From NCBI GenBank assembly GCA_031277035.1, contig JAISLY010000060.1:22446-86445 (forward strand): a DNA stretch of 64,000 nucleotides, given 5' to 3'. The notes below the pieces were generated by a model. It saw only the letters and a program-made list of their open reading frames with translations, was not told the origin of the DNA and did no database searches. Of the stretch, positions 36,398 to 44,635 are shown piece after piece; the first letter of the stretch is position 1, and the number at the start of each line of letters is the position of its first letter. Position numbers and translations under genes: made by a program. The DNA is from Coriobacteriales bacterium (GTDB taxonomy: Bacteria; Actinomycetota; Coriobacteriia; Coriobacteriales; UBA8131).

Positions 36398-38803
36398 ATG
36401 GCAATGAGCAGGGAATGGAGACGGGAGAACCCGGACGGCTCAGTCACCGTACGGAGCTGTTGCTGGTCGCCCCCGGGCGATCATCCGGTGGGCTGTGGGC
36501 TTCTGTTGACGGTCAAGGACGGCAAGTTGATCAATGTCGAAGGCGACGAGGAACACAGCATCACCAATGGCCGCCTGTGCATCCGCGCCCTGTCGCTACC
36601 CGAGATTGTCCACTCACCCGAGCGCATTCTGTACCCCATGAAGCGCGATCCAAAGGACCGCGGCAAGGACGCGTGGACGCGCATCAGCTGGGACGAGACT
36701 TTTGACCTGGTCTGCGGCAAGGTCAATTACTTTAAAGACGAGTACGGGGCGCAGTCCATTCTGGTCTTTGGCGGTACGGGACGCGAGGCCTGCATCTACT
36801 ACTACCCTCTGGGCTTTTCCACCCTGCAGACGCCCAATGTCTGCTACGGGCAGTCCGGCTGGTCGTGTTACGGGCCGCGCTGCTCCATCACCGACTATAT
36901 CCTCGGCGCTGGCTACCCTGAGATAGACTTTGCCGGCTATTTTGAGGATCGCTACAACAACCCTGAGTTCGAACTGCCCAAGTATGTGGTCTGCTGGGGC
37001 AAGATGCCGCTGGCCTCAAATGGCGATGGGCTGTTTGGCCATGCCCTTATCGACATGATGCGCCTGGGCACCAAGATTATCATGATCGACCCGCGTATCA
37101 CCTGGCTGGGCGCCATCGAGGGCAATATCAACCTCCAGATCAAGCCCGGCTCGGACGCCGCCGTGGGCCTCGGTCTGGCAAACGTCATCATCGAGGAAGG
37201 CCTGCAGGACCAGGAGTGGATTGACGCCTGGTGCTACGGCTGGGACGAGTTTGTCGAACGCGCAAAGGAGTACCCGCCCGAGCGCGTTGAGGAGCTGGCC
37301 TGGTGTTCGGCTGAGCAACTGCGCAAGGTTGCCCGCTGCATGGCAGAAAAGCCCGTGTCCATCGCCTGGGGCCTGGCCGTCGATCAAAACCCCAACGGCT
37401 CACAGGTCGGCCACATCACCATCATCCTTCAGGCCATTACCGGCAACATCGACATCCCCGGTGGCCTGACACTCGGGCCGCCCTCCGCCCTGCTGGGAAA
37501 GTGGCGGATGGAGACGCGCAAGGACCTCGCCCCCGATCTTTGGGACATGCGCCTTGGAGCCGCGGAATATCCGGCGCTCTCAAACGCGATGGCCACAACC
37601 CATCCCGACTTCACGCTCGATGTGCTTGAGACCGGCAAACCCTACGAGATTAAGATGTGCTGGTTTAACTCCTCCAACCTGCTGGCCCCCACCTGCTCGG
37701 CCGCGCCGACGCGCTGGCACGACGCGCTTATCAAGACCGAGTTCAACGTGGTGCAGGATCTCTTCATGACCCCGACGGCCATGGCCTGCGCAGACGTCTT
37801 CCTCCCCCTGCCAACCGTCGCCGAGCACGATGGCGTCGTCATCACCCACTACGGACGCAACACGGTCTTTCTGGGGGCGATGAACGAGGCGCTGCGCCTT
37901 GGAGAGACCAAAAGCGACATCGAGGTCTGCATCGAGTTTGGTAAGCGACTGAACAACGCAGGGCCCGACGGCAGTTCGACCTGGAATGTCTTTGAGGGCG
38001 ATACGCGTGATCAGTTCGTCCCGGACTTCTTTACCAAGCAGCTTGAGCCGGAACTTGGCTTTGACTTTGACGAGTTGCGCAGAATAGGCTTCTATCAGCC
38101 CGGCTATACCTATCGCAAGTATGAAAAGGGTATGCTGCGCTTTGATGGCGAGCCCGGCTTTAACACGGTCACCGGTATGGTGGAGCTCTACTCCACGCTC
38201 TTTGACGCCTGGGGCGAAGACCCCCTGCCCTACTACGAAGAGCCGCGTTGGAGCCCCGTCAGCCATCCCGAGTTGGCCGAGCGCTATCCGCTCATGATGA
38301 CCACCGGCTCGCGCGAGTACAGTTCCTTTCACTCCGAGCATCGCCAGATACCGACCCTGCGCCACTTCCGCACCTATCCCGACATCGAGATACATCCCGA
38401 TGTGGCCGCACAGTATGGCATCGAGGAGGGCGACTGGGTAGAAGTCGAGAACCCCTTTGGTCGGGCACGGCAGAAGGCTCATCTGGTTATCACCATCGAT
38501 CCTCGCGTCGTCCATTGTCGTCATGGCTGGTGGTACCCCGAGCAGGATGGTGAGGAACCAAACCTCTTTGGCACCTGGAAGTCCAACGTCAATACCCTCG
38601 TGCCGCACTTCGATATCGGAAGGCTCGGCTTCGGAGCACCGTTCAAGAGTGTTTTCTGCTCCATCAAAAAGGTCGATGACCTGGACAGCATCGTGCCCAA
38701 ACGCTCCTACGACATCGTCAAGGAGCAGGACAGGCTGGCAGAGGTCGAGGGTGTGGACCCTGCGAACATCGTGGATATCCACAGAGAGCATCGCATCTAT
38801 TGA
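36398..38803 (+). CDS. Molybdopterin-dependent oxidoreductase, DMSO-reductase superfamily
   Basis: An 801-residue bis-MGD enzyme. The N-terminal Fe-S region has Cys21/Cys22, His29 and Cys33 (SPPGDHPVGCG) and Cys61 (TNGRLCIR), so it does not follow the plain C-X2-C-X3-C pattern. MGD-binding stretches include WTRISWDETFDLV, LFGHALIDMMRLGTKIIMIDPR, SIAWGLAVDQNPNGSQ and the C-terminal RYPLMMTTGSREYSSFHSEHRQ. No Tat signal, so cytoplasmic; no TGA codon, so not a Sec-formate dehydrogenase. With the Fe-S subunit and MFS carrier next to it, the set resembles catechol dehydroxylase and related gut-actinobacterial loci; the substrate is not deducible. AGAAGGAGGT precedes the ATG. Confidence 0.88.
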   Translation: MAMSREWRRENPDGSVTVRSCCWSPPGDHPVGCGLLLTVKDGKLINVEGDEEHSITNGRLCIRALSLPEIVHSPERILYPMKRDPKDRGKDAWTRISWDETFDLVCGKVNYFKDEYGAQSILVFGGTGREACIYYYPLGFSTLQTPNVCYGQSGWSCYGPRCSITDYILGAGYPEIDFAGYFEDRYNNPEFELPKYVVCWGKMPLASNGDGLFGHALIDMMRLGTKIIMIDPRITWLGAIEGNINLQIKPGSDAAVGLGLANVIIEEGLQDQEWIDAWCYGWDEFVERAKEYPPERVEELAWCSAEQLRKVARCMAEKPVSIAWGLAVDQNPNGSQVGHITIILQAITGNIDIPGGLTLGPPSALLGKWRMETRKDLAPDLWDMRLGAAEYPALSNAMATTHPDFTLDVLETGKPYEIKMCWFNSSNLLAPTCSAAPTRWHDALIKTEFNVVQDLFMTPTAMACADVFLPLPTVAEHDGVVITHYGRNTVFLGAMNEALRLGETKSDIEVCIEFGKRLNNAGPDGSSTWNVFEGDTRDQFVPDFFTKQLEPELGFDFDELRRIGFYQPGYTYRKYEKGMLRFDGEPGFNTVTGMVELYSTLFDAWGEDPLPYYEEPRWSPVSHPELAERYPLMMTTGSREYSSFHSEHRQIPTLRHFRTYPDIEIHPDVAAQYGIEEGDWVEVENPFGRARQKAHLVITIDPRVVHCRHGWWYPEQDGEEPNLFGTWKSNVNTLVPHFDIGRLGFGAPFKSVFCSIKKVDDLDSIVPKRSYDIVKEQDRLAEVEGVDPANIVDIHREHRIY

Positions 38804-38880
38804 TCGTCGGCTCATCTCTGGGGTCGTGTCCAAAGCGGCCGCACCCGGAGAAAGGACTCGAAGAGAGAGGTTGAGGGACT

Positions 38881-39252
38881 ATGTCTTACGAGAACTACGG
38901 CCTTCTGGTCGATTACCGGTACTGCTCGAACTGCCATACCTGCGAGGTCGCCTGCAAATACCATCTACAGCAGACCCTTGGCAGAGAGATAGATTTGGAT
39001 AAGACCCCGGGCATTGTCGTGCTGGAGAAGGGGCCCTTCCACCTGGAGGAGGGCAACCCGGATGCCTGGGACTGGAGCTATATCCCCATGCCAACGGCGC
39101 TCTGCGACCTGTGCGTCGACCGTCTGGAACGAGGAGAGAAGCCGTCGTGTGTCAAGCAGTGCCTGGCCGCCTGCATGGAGGTTGGCCCGCTGGACGAACT
39201 GGCCCGGCGTGCGACCGAGATTGGCCACAGGACCCTGATTGTTCGGCCATGA
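38881..39252 (+). CDS. 4Fe-4S electron-transfer subunit of the molybdoenzyme
   Basis: A 123-residue DmsB/HycB-like protein: CSNCHTCEVACKYH is one cluster motif, CDLCVDRLERGEKPSCVKQCLAACMEVG supplies the next Cys set. At half the usual size it probably holds two or three clusters rather than four. It lies 77 bases after the catalytic gene and presumably delivers electrons to it. Confidence 0.88.
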   Translation: MSYENYGLLVDYRYCSNCHTCEVACKYHLQQTLGREIDLDKTPGIVVLEKGPFHLEEGNPDAWDWSYIPMPTALCDLCVDRLERGEKPSCVKQCLAACMEVGPLDELARRATEIGHRTLIVRP

Positions 39253-39440
39253 GGCGGAGTGGGGCGTAGGGCGTGGGTTGCGGGGCGGTTGCGGGGCGGT
39301 TGTGGGGTGCAGGTTGTGGGGTGCGGGTTGTGGGCGGGCCGCGGGGTGCGGGCCGAGCGCGAGGTGCGGGCTGTGGGGTGCGGGCCGAGCGCGGGGTGCG
39401 GCTTTGGGCTATGCCTGGTTTTGATCGCAGAACGATGCGT
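39253..39440 (+). repeat. G-rich repeat with quadruplex potential
   Basis: About 160 bases of degenerate GGGGTGCGGGTTGTG / GGGCCGAGCGCG units with dozens of GGG/GGGG runs on the plus (coding) strand, between the Fe-S subunit and a small gene. The transcript could fold into G-quadruplexes. No gene. Confidence 0.65.
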
Positions 39441-39469
39441 GCCTTTGGACTGAAGACAGGAGGTTTGGG

Positions 39470-39733
39470 ATGACTTTGAATGAACTGCTCGAACTCTCGA
39501 CCGCCGAACAGGAGAAGTGGCTTGCCGACCAACTCGCTGGCGGCAAGACTCCCGAGGAGGTGTATGCCGCACTGGGCACCGACAAAGGTGGCCTGGGAAA
39601 GGTGGGTATCTTCTACGTCCCGCCCAAGAAGGCGTTCATGATCAAACCGATGCGCGGCTATCAGACCACTCGTCTGAGTGGCAATGAGAAGACCGGCGAC
39701 GCTGGCATCCAGGGAGGCCAAACCATCGGATAA
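39470..39733 (+). CDS. Small protein of the molybdoenzyme cluster, unknown
   Basis: An 87-residue protein of no family I recognise: an N-terminal helical segment (STAEQEKWLADQLAGGKTPEEV) resembling a small helix-turn-helix, then a Lys/Gly-rich part (VGIFYVPPKKAFMIKPMRGY). ACAGGAGGT precedes the ATG, so translation is likely. No Cys, unlike the next two small genes. Confidence 0.6.
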   Translation: MTLNELLELSTAEQEKWLADQLAGGKTPEEVYAALGTDKGGLGKVGIFYVPPKKAFMIKPMRGYQTTRLSGNEKTGDAGIQGGQTIG

Positions 39734-39852
39734 GGCCTTCGGAGAGACTTCGGAGGAGTTCACGGGGATCCAGGCAGATCTCACACGTAGCTCCGAAGCG
39801 CCGTGGGATAGGTTTTGAGAACGACGAGACAGAAGTTTTGGAGGATCAGCGT

Positions 39853-40158
39853 ATGTGTTTCAGACCAGCAGGTGTTGATCTACCCGATCCCGTATGCCCC
39901 GAATGTGGCAAGAAGATGCAGATCATCGGGGGCGTCGTGATGAAGAAGTGCCCATTTTGCAAGGCGGATTTGACCAAGTATGCCGAGCAGTTCGGCTACA
40001 CCGCCGGTGGCGCACAAGCCCCAGGCGCCCCAGGTGCCCCCAAAGCTCCCGGTGCCCCCGGTGCCCCCAAAGCTCCCGGTGCCCCCGCGGCGCCACCAAG
40101 GCCTCCCGCGCCACCGGCGGTGCCTGGAACTCCCGGCACGCCAAAGCCGCCTGCGTAA
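39853..40158 (+). CDS. Zinc-ribbon protein with collagen-like tail
   Basis: A 101-residue protein beginning MCFRPAG, with a four-Cys ribbon (CPECGKK...KKCPFCKAD), then a tail of Gly-Ala-Pro repeats (GAPGAPKAPGAP) and Pro-rich end. GGAGG lies before the ATG at 39853; the five-codon longer frame is not used. The unknown role probably links to the neighbouring enzyme. Confidence 0.65.
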   Translation: MCFRPAGVDLPDPVCPECGKKMQIIGGVVMKKCPFCKADLTKYAEQFGYTAGGAQAPGAPGAPKAPGAPGAPKAPGAPAAPPRPPAPPAVPGTPGTPKPPA

Positions 40159-40245
40159 CAAAGCCTTTTGCACAAACGTCCTGCGTGTGCGGGAGCGCAC
40201 CGGCGGAACTCTTTGCAAGACGGATGACGAAACGGAAGTTTACCG

Positions 40246-40428
40246 ATGTGTGGATACGGCTGTTCAGGGTGTGGGAGATGCCAGGGGGGATTCGAATCCA
40301 AGATTATCCCCAAGGGCTTTTGTGACCGGTGCCAGACCTTTAACAGCCCTTCTGCAACCGTGTGCAAAAAGTGCGGAGCGCCCATAGACAACGCAAAGGC
40401 CCGGAAGGTGACTCCCGGCACTCGATGA
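40246..40428 (+). CDS. Cys-rich mini-protein
   Basis: Sixty residues with eight Cys: CGYGCSGCGRC at the start and two zinc-ribbon halves (CDRC, CKKC). It could bind zinc or an Fe-S cluster. Ribosome-binding site is weak (CGGAAG). The closely spaced MFS gene follows 27 bases later. Confidence 0.6.
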   Translation: MCGYGCSGCGRCQGGFESKIIPKGFCDRCQTFNSPSATVCKKCGAPIDNAKARKVTPGTR

Positions 40429-40455
40429 GGGACGACGACAGCACGGAGAGGCTTT

Positions 40456-41886
40456 ATGACTGAGACAAAACCTGGCTCTGCCCTTCGAACCCGGCGGCTG
40501 CTCTACCTGGCCTTTGCCACCCTGACCCTGCTGGTGCTTGGCCTTATCTATGCCTGGTCGATCTTCGCAACCCCCATTGGTGCGCAGTTCGAAACATACA
40601 AGCCGATGCTTGGACGGGTCTTTCAGGTCTCGATGTTCGCGTTTTGCCTCTCCGCCCTGGCGGGTGCCCAGATAAGTCGTCTGGCATCGTTTCGGGTCGC
40701 CCTCATTGTGTCGGCCGTCCTCCTTGGCGTCGGCTTTGTGACCTGTGCCCTGTTCGCCGCACACGGAGTCTGGGTGCTGTTCGTCTGCTATGGCGTCCTG
40801 GCGGCCTCCGGGGTCGGCATCGCCTATAACGCCATCATATCGCTTGTTAATCCCTGGTTTCCCGACCGCGTGGGCCTCTCCTCAGGCTTCATGATGATGG
40901 GCTTTGGCGTCTCCTCTCTCGTCTTCGGCTCCCTGGCCAGCCTGCTGATAGCGCGGCTGGGGGGTTGGCAGGGGGTCTTTTATCTGGTTGCAGCCGCGGC
41001 CATTCTGGTCATACTCGTCCTGGCATTCATGGTACGGCCGGCCCCGCACAATCTCGAAAAACTTCTTGCCGGTGAGACTGCGGTGGGCAAGGCGGAGGAG
41101 CACGCCTCGCTCAGTGCAAAAAGCGTCAGAGACGCAGGCGAGCCTGGGCAAGGCGCCGCGCCCGCCTTGCAGCCTACCTCGCCGCCCGCCCTGCAGAGTG
41201 CGACACGCAGCCAGCATATCCTGAAAACCAGGGCATTTTGGCTCTATGTGGTCTGGTCCATCGTCGTTGTTGCCTGTGGGCTGATGCTCATCGGCACTGC
41301 CCGGCAGGGTGCCGAAGCACTTGGGGTCGACACTATGAGTGCGGGTCTGCCAATCCTGCTGGTCGGCCTCGTCTCGACGATGAACGGGCTGGCGCGTCTT
41401 ATCAACGGGGCACTTTTTGATAAGGTGGGCCTCGTGCCGGTGATGGTAATCTGCGCGCTGCTCTCCTTTGTGGCGATGCTCGCGCTGGCTCTCTCCTTTG
41501 CCAGTGCTCTGCCGGCGCTCTACGTGGTGGCCGCCATTCTGATCGCCTTTCCCTATGGCGGCGTGCCGGTCATGGCCTCGGCCTTTGCCCGACAGCGCTT
41601 CCGGCCCGAAGATTTTGCAATGAATCTTGGCATCAACAATCTGAGCATCGCTGCGGCCGCCCTCATCAATATCGTCATGGATTCGTTCATCGGGCCCGTT
41701 ACCAGCGTAAGCGGGGCCTCGGCGAGCGCACCGCTCACCTACGGCGTCCTGGCGGCACTTGCCCTTGTTGCGCTTGTCTTTACCTGGCTGTTCAGCCGTA
41801 TCTATCGGACCGATCTCCTCCAGATTGCCAGGGAAGAAGCGTCTGCCAGAGAAGAAGCGGCCGGGCAGGAAGCAGCGACGGCCTGA
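40456..41886 (+). CDS. MFS transporter, oxalate/formate antiporter (OFA) family
   Basis: A 476-residue 12-helix carrier. The first helix has YLAFATLTLLVLGLIYAWSIFATPI and the first half GIGIAYN-like SGVGIAYNAIISLVNPWFPDRVGLSSGFMMMGFG, the OFA hallmark. The central loop (residues 195-255) is hydrophilic and Pro/Ala-rich, and the tail ends in REEASAREEAAGQ repeats. OFA carriers exchange organic anions; here the likely cargo is the molybdoenzyme's substrate or product. Confidence 0.85.
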   Translation: MTETKPGSALRTRRLLYLAFATLTLLVLGLIYAWSIFATPIGAQFETYKPMLGRVFQVSMFAFCLSALAGAQISRLASFRVALIVSAVLLGVGFVTCALFAAHGVWVLFVCYGVLAASGVGIAYNAIISLVNPWFPDRVGLSSGFMMMGFGVSSLVFGSLASLLIARLGGWQGVFYLVAAAAILVILVLAFMVRPAPHNLEKLLAGETAVGKAEEHASLSAKSVRDAGEPGQGAAPALQPTSPPALQSATRSQHILKTRAFWLYVVWSIVVVACGLMLIGTARQGAEALGVDTMSAGLPILLVGLVSTMNGLARLINGALFDKVGLVPVMVICALLSFVAMLALALSFASALPALYVVAAILIAFPYGGVPVMASAFARQRFRPEDFAMNLGINNLSIAAAALINIVMDSFIGPVTSVSGASASAPLTYGVLAALALVALVFTWLFSRIYRTDLLQIAREEASAREEAAGQEAATA

Positions 41887-41893
41887 AGGCCGC

Positions 41894-42027
41894 TTGCGTA
41901 GACGGCGGAACCTCCAACGAGTTGCGCATTGCGTAGACGGTGGGGCCTTCAACGGATTGCGCATTGCATAGACGGTGGGGTCCCCAACGGATTGCGCATT
42001 GCGCAGGTGACGGGGCCTTCAACAGGA
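41894..42027. repeat. 35-bp tandem repeat, four units
   Basis: Units of TTGCGCATTGCGTAGACGGT plus GGGGCCTTCAACGGA begin at about 41894 (truncated), 41922, 41957 and 41992; the central ones are about 85 percent identical. It fills the gap between the MFS gene and the next one, with no gene in it. Confidence 0.75.
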
Positions 42028-42082
42028 ACGGGTCCGAAGAACGGGCTGAGGAACCTCTGAGAAATGAGCGACAGGATGTGTC

Positions 42083-42775
42083 ATGGATAATCCGACTACG
42101 TACGACTCCTACCGCTATGTCCACGCAAAATCCTCCTGGATGTCTGCACTCGAAGCCTTTCGCCTGGTTGAGGAAGCTGCTAGCCTCGGTGCCAAAAGCG
42201 GCAATATCGACGCGTATCTGCAGGGCCTCGACTACGATGAGAACCAACGCAGGCTTGGCGATATACCCGATGGCACAAGCGACTTCAGAGCCACCGTGCC
42301 CGTGCTGTACCTCTTGACCAATGGAATCGACCTGATGCTCAAGGCCTTCCTCTATGCGGGGCACCCGGATCGCCAGCCGCGTACCGTGCCAAAGACCCCG
42401 GAGCTCGTGGCAGCCTTTGCCGCGGAGTTCAGCGAACTGACCAGCCTGCAGGCCTTTGTGGTGACCTATACCGACAGCGGGCTCCTCCCCGGGCTTTTTG
42501 CCGAATTCCTGGCGGCAAATGAGATGGACATCGCCGCATTTCTCAGTCAACGACGCCACCTGAGCAATACGAGCTTCTTTACCATTTTGGAGCGCTATCG
42601 CTCGTTTCCCTATCGCTGGGAGGACGGGCGGGTATTTTACGCGCAGCTCGCAGAGAAGCTGAAGCAGGTGATTCCGCTGCTCCAGGAACTGCAAACGGAT
42701 ATTGATTCGGATGGCAATCCCGGCGTGAAGGTGCTGGCCCTTAAACGAGAGAATGCGGCGGCACGGCGCGCTTGA
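42083..42775 (+). CDS. Unknown protein, possibly HEPN-like
   Basis: A 230-residue soluble, mostly helical protein. I do not recognise the family; VLYLLTNGIDLMLKAFLYAGHP recalls the hydrophobic helix of HEPN proteins, but no RxxxxH motif is clear. AGGATG precedes the ATG. Its 3' end overlaps the convergent UDG-like gene by 35 bases, an unusual tail-to-tail overlap. Confidence 0.6.
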   Translation: MDNPTTYDSYRYVHAKSSWMSALEAFRLVEEAASLGAKSGNIDAYLQGLDYDENQRRLGDIPDGTSDFRATVPVLYLLTNGIDLMLKAFLYAGHPDRQPRTVPKTPELVAAFAAEFSELTSLQAFVVTYTDSGLLPGLFAEFLAANEMDIAAFLSQRRHLSNTSFFTILERYRSFPYRWEDGRVFYAQLAEKLKQVIPLLQELQTDIDSDGNPGVKVLALKRENAAARRA

Positions 42776-43256
42776 GTTGCGCCCAGACGCGTTGTTTGGC
42801 GTTCGCATCACCGAGCGCCTCCTCAAAGCCCGCAACGCTGATGAGGTTGCGTCCCTGCACAAGCGTCTGGGCGCCGGGCGCGAGGACTGTCTCTGGGCCA
42901 AAGGCCGCAGCCAGCGCCTGTCGCGCCGGCTCATCGAGCGCGACGATGACCTGCGGATCTATGATTTCGCAGGTCAGACGGAGCTCGCCGGGCTGAAGCG
43001 AAGCGATGCCCGGCGGCGCGACAGGCGCGACCAGGATGCCGCACCAGCTGCCCTTCGGCCAGCCCAGAGCCACCAGCGCCTTCTCAAGCGCCTCGCCATC
43101 CTCGCCAGAAAAGGGCGCTCGACCGGCCCACTCGGCTGCACCCGCCACCCCCTTGACGAGGACAACATGCGCTGCCACCTCCCCTTTGAGGTAGGGGCGA
43201 TAGGGAGCAAGCTGCGATTCGAGCGATCGCCTGAAATCGAGTGCGGACTTCTCCAC
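42741..43256 (-). CDS. Degenerate uracil-DNA-glycosylase-like protein
   Basis: A 171-residue protein with the UDG-superfamily layout: APFSGEDGEALEKALVALGW, GILVAPVAPPG and IIDPQVIVALDEPARQAL match the spacing of GRPFVG...G, NVVKCRPPG and RPKVIVALG-like parts. Motif A (GEAPG) and motif B (HPSP) are not recognisable, so glycosylase activity is doubtful. The GTG start at 43256 has AAAGGGG upstream. It may be a non-catalytic or divergent member. Confidence 0.55.
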   Translation of the reverse strand: MEKSALDFRRSLESQLAPYRPYLKGEVAAHVVLVKGVAGAAEWAGRAPFSGEDGEALEKALVALGWPKGSWCGILVAPVAPPGIASLQPGELRLTCEIIDPQVIVALDEPARQALAAAFGPETVLAPGAQTLVQGRNLISVAGFEEALGDANAKQRVWAQLKRAVPPHSLV

Positions 43257-43330
43257 GAGAACCCCTTTACCGAGTATGCCAAAATCAACAGGCCCTCATC
43301 CTAACCCAACAGGACAGGAGATTCATCCGG

Positions 43331-43358
43331 CATCCTGCCAGAACATGTTGGCAGGATG
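43331..43358. other. 10-bp stem hairpin in the divergent gap
   Basis: CATCCTGCCA and TGGCAGGATG form a perfect 10-bp stem with an 8-base loop between the UDG-like gene and thioredoxin. It has no T-run. It could be an operator for either divergent gene. Confidence 0.5.
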
Positions 43359-43482
43359 GTCAGTCGCGGGATGAGCGGAGGTGTAAGGTTACGAACGAGG
43401 GGATTCGTGTTATCCTTAGCGCAGCACAACGTCGCGGCCGGCCCTGAAGGCTACGGACGCATCATCATGAAGGGAGCATTCC

Positions 43483-43806
43483 ATGCCCGAACCTGTCGTC
43501 TTGAACGCTTTTAACTTTGAGAGCACCGTCCTGAAGTCCACCACGCCCTTCCTCGTGGATTTCTGGGCAGCCTGGTGCGGGCCATGCCGCGCCGTTGCCC
43601 CCATCGTCGATGAAATCGCCGCCGAGAAGGCTGGCTCGCTGGCCGTCGGGAAACTCAATGTCGATGATCAGCCCGAGATAGCACAGCGCTACAACGTCAT
43701 GTCGATTCCGACCCTGATTCTTTTCAAGGACGGAGAGCCCGCTGCCGTCTCCATCGGCGCAAGTTCAAAAGAGGAGCTCCTCAAGCGCTTTGAGGCCTTC
43801 CTCTGA
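43483..43806 (+). CDS. trxA: Thioredoxin
   Basis: A 107-residue thioredoxin with active site WCGPC (residues 31-35), cis-Pro in SIPTLILFKDG and the C-terminal helix. General disulfide reductase. AAGGGAGC before the ATG. It leads towards the nikR-hyp genes 140 bases downstream, separated by a repeat array. Confidence 0.95.
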   Translation: MPEPVVLNAFNFESTVLKSTTPFLVDFWAAWCGPCRAVAPIVDEIAAEKAGSLAVGKLNVDDQPEIAQRYNVMSIPTLILFKDGEPAAVSIGASSKEELLKRFEAFL

Positions 43807-43833
43807 CGCACGACGGGCACACCACGCAGGAGT

Positions 43834-43909
43834 GCGAACAGGGTGACACCGAGCGAACAGGGTGGCGCCGAGCAGGCAGGGTGACACCGAGCGAACAGGG
43901 TGGCGGCAA
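43834..43909. repeat. 19-bp tandem repeat, four units
   Basis: GCGAACAGGGTGACACCGA units begin at 43834, 43853, 43872 and 43891 with one to three changes each. The array lies between thioredoxin and the small gene before nikR. Confidence 0.75.
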
Positions 43910-43944
43910 TCGGGGACTGAAACCGCAGGGAAAGAGAGGCTTTC

Positions 43945-44196
43945 ATGTGCACAAATGGCGTGAATACCAGTCAGTTTAAGACAAACATCGAGCAGATTGA
44001 CGAGACGGTTGCCCTCACGCGTCGCTGGACGCATAAGGCCTTTCATCTTGCCGACGAAGGCCAGCAGCCAAAGACGGCCGCTCGGCTCAAGGAAGCCCAG
44101 GGCCTCCTTGATGAGGTGCGTGCCCTGCTCAGCGAGGTATCTTCCCTCGTCGAGGAGGAAGCTGGTGCGGCCGGCGTGACCGTCACCGCTGTCTGA
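43945..44196 (+). CDS. Small helical protein upstream of nikR
   Basis: An 83-residue acidic, probably coiled-coil protein (helix KTAARLKEAQGLLDEVRALLSEVSSLVEEE). No family recognised. Ribosome-binding site GGGAAAGAGAGG precedes the ATG. It sits 19 bases before nikR and may be co-transcribed with it. Confidence 0.6.
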   Translation: MCTNGVNTSQFKTNIEQIDETVALTRRWTHKAFHLADEGQQPKTAARLKEAQGLLDEVRALLSEVSSLVEEEAGAAGVTVTAV

Positions 44197-44215
44197 GACG
44201 CTTCGAGATTATTCC

Positions 44216-44635
44216 ATGAGCGATCTGGTTCGTTTCTCGGTTGCCATGCCCGAGGAGTTGTTGATGCAATTTGACAACCTCGTCGCCCGTCGCGGCTTGG
44301 CAAAAAACCGCTCGGAGGTCATCCGCGACCTCGTGCGCGACGCGCTTGTCGATGAGGAATGGGACGACCCCGACCAGGAAATCGTCGGCACCCTGACGAT
44401 TGTTTTCTCGCACCACGCCGTCGATCTGCAAAACAAGCTCGACCAGATACAGCATTCCCATTACCACACAATCATCTCAGCCATGCACATCCACCTCGAC
44501 GCACACAACTGCCTGGAGGTCGTGGCAATGCGCGGGCGTTCCGACGAGGTACGGGGCATTGCCGAAAGCATTCTCGGGGTCAAGGGCGTCAAGCACGGCC
44601 GCCTGACCACGACTACGACCGGAAGATTCCTGTGA
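44216..44635 (+). CDS. nikR: Nickel-responsive regulator NikR
   Basis: A 139-residue NikR: ribbon-helix-helix at the N-terminus (VRFSVAMPEELLMQFDNLVARRG, KNRSEVIRDLVRDAL) and an ACT-like nickel domain. The ligand set is readable: His in QHSHYH, the pair HIH, and Cys in NCLEV, corresponding to His76, His87/His89 and Cys95 of the E. coli protein. It binds Ni and then represses nickel uptake. Its stop overlaps the hypF start, and a NikR-type operator lies at 8959 before the importer genes. Confidence 0.92.
   Translation: MSDLVRFSVAMPEELLMQFDNLVARRGLAKNRSEVIRDLVRDALVDEEWDDPDQEIVGTLTIVFSHHAVDLQNKLDQIQHSHYHTIISAMHIHLDAHNCLEVVAMRGRSDEVRGIAESILGVKGVKHGRLTTTTTGRFL

Noticed and set aside
36398-38803. 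Formate dehydrogenase or nitrate reductase identity
   Set aside because: No Sec codon, no Tat signal, and the N-terminal Cys spacing does not match either family, so I kept a general call.
37580-38833. Minus-strand 417-codon frame
   Set aside because: Antisense to the molybdoenzyme gene; no domain features.
43331-43358. tRNA or terminator
   Set aside because: The hairpin has no cloverleaf, no TPsiC sequence and no T-run; no tRNA gene was recognised anywhere in the window.
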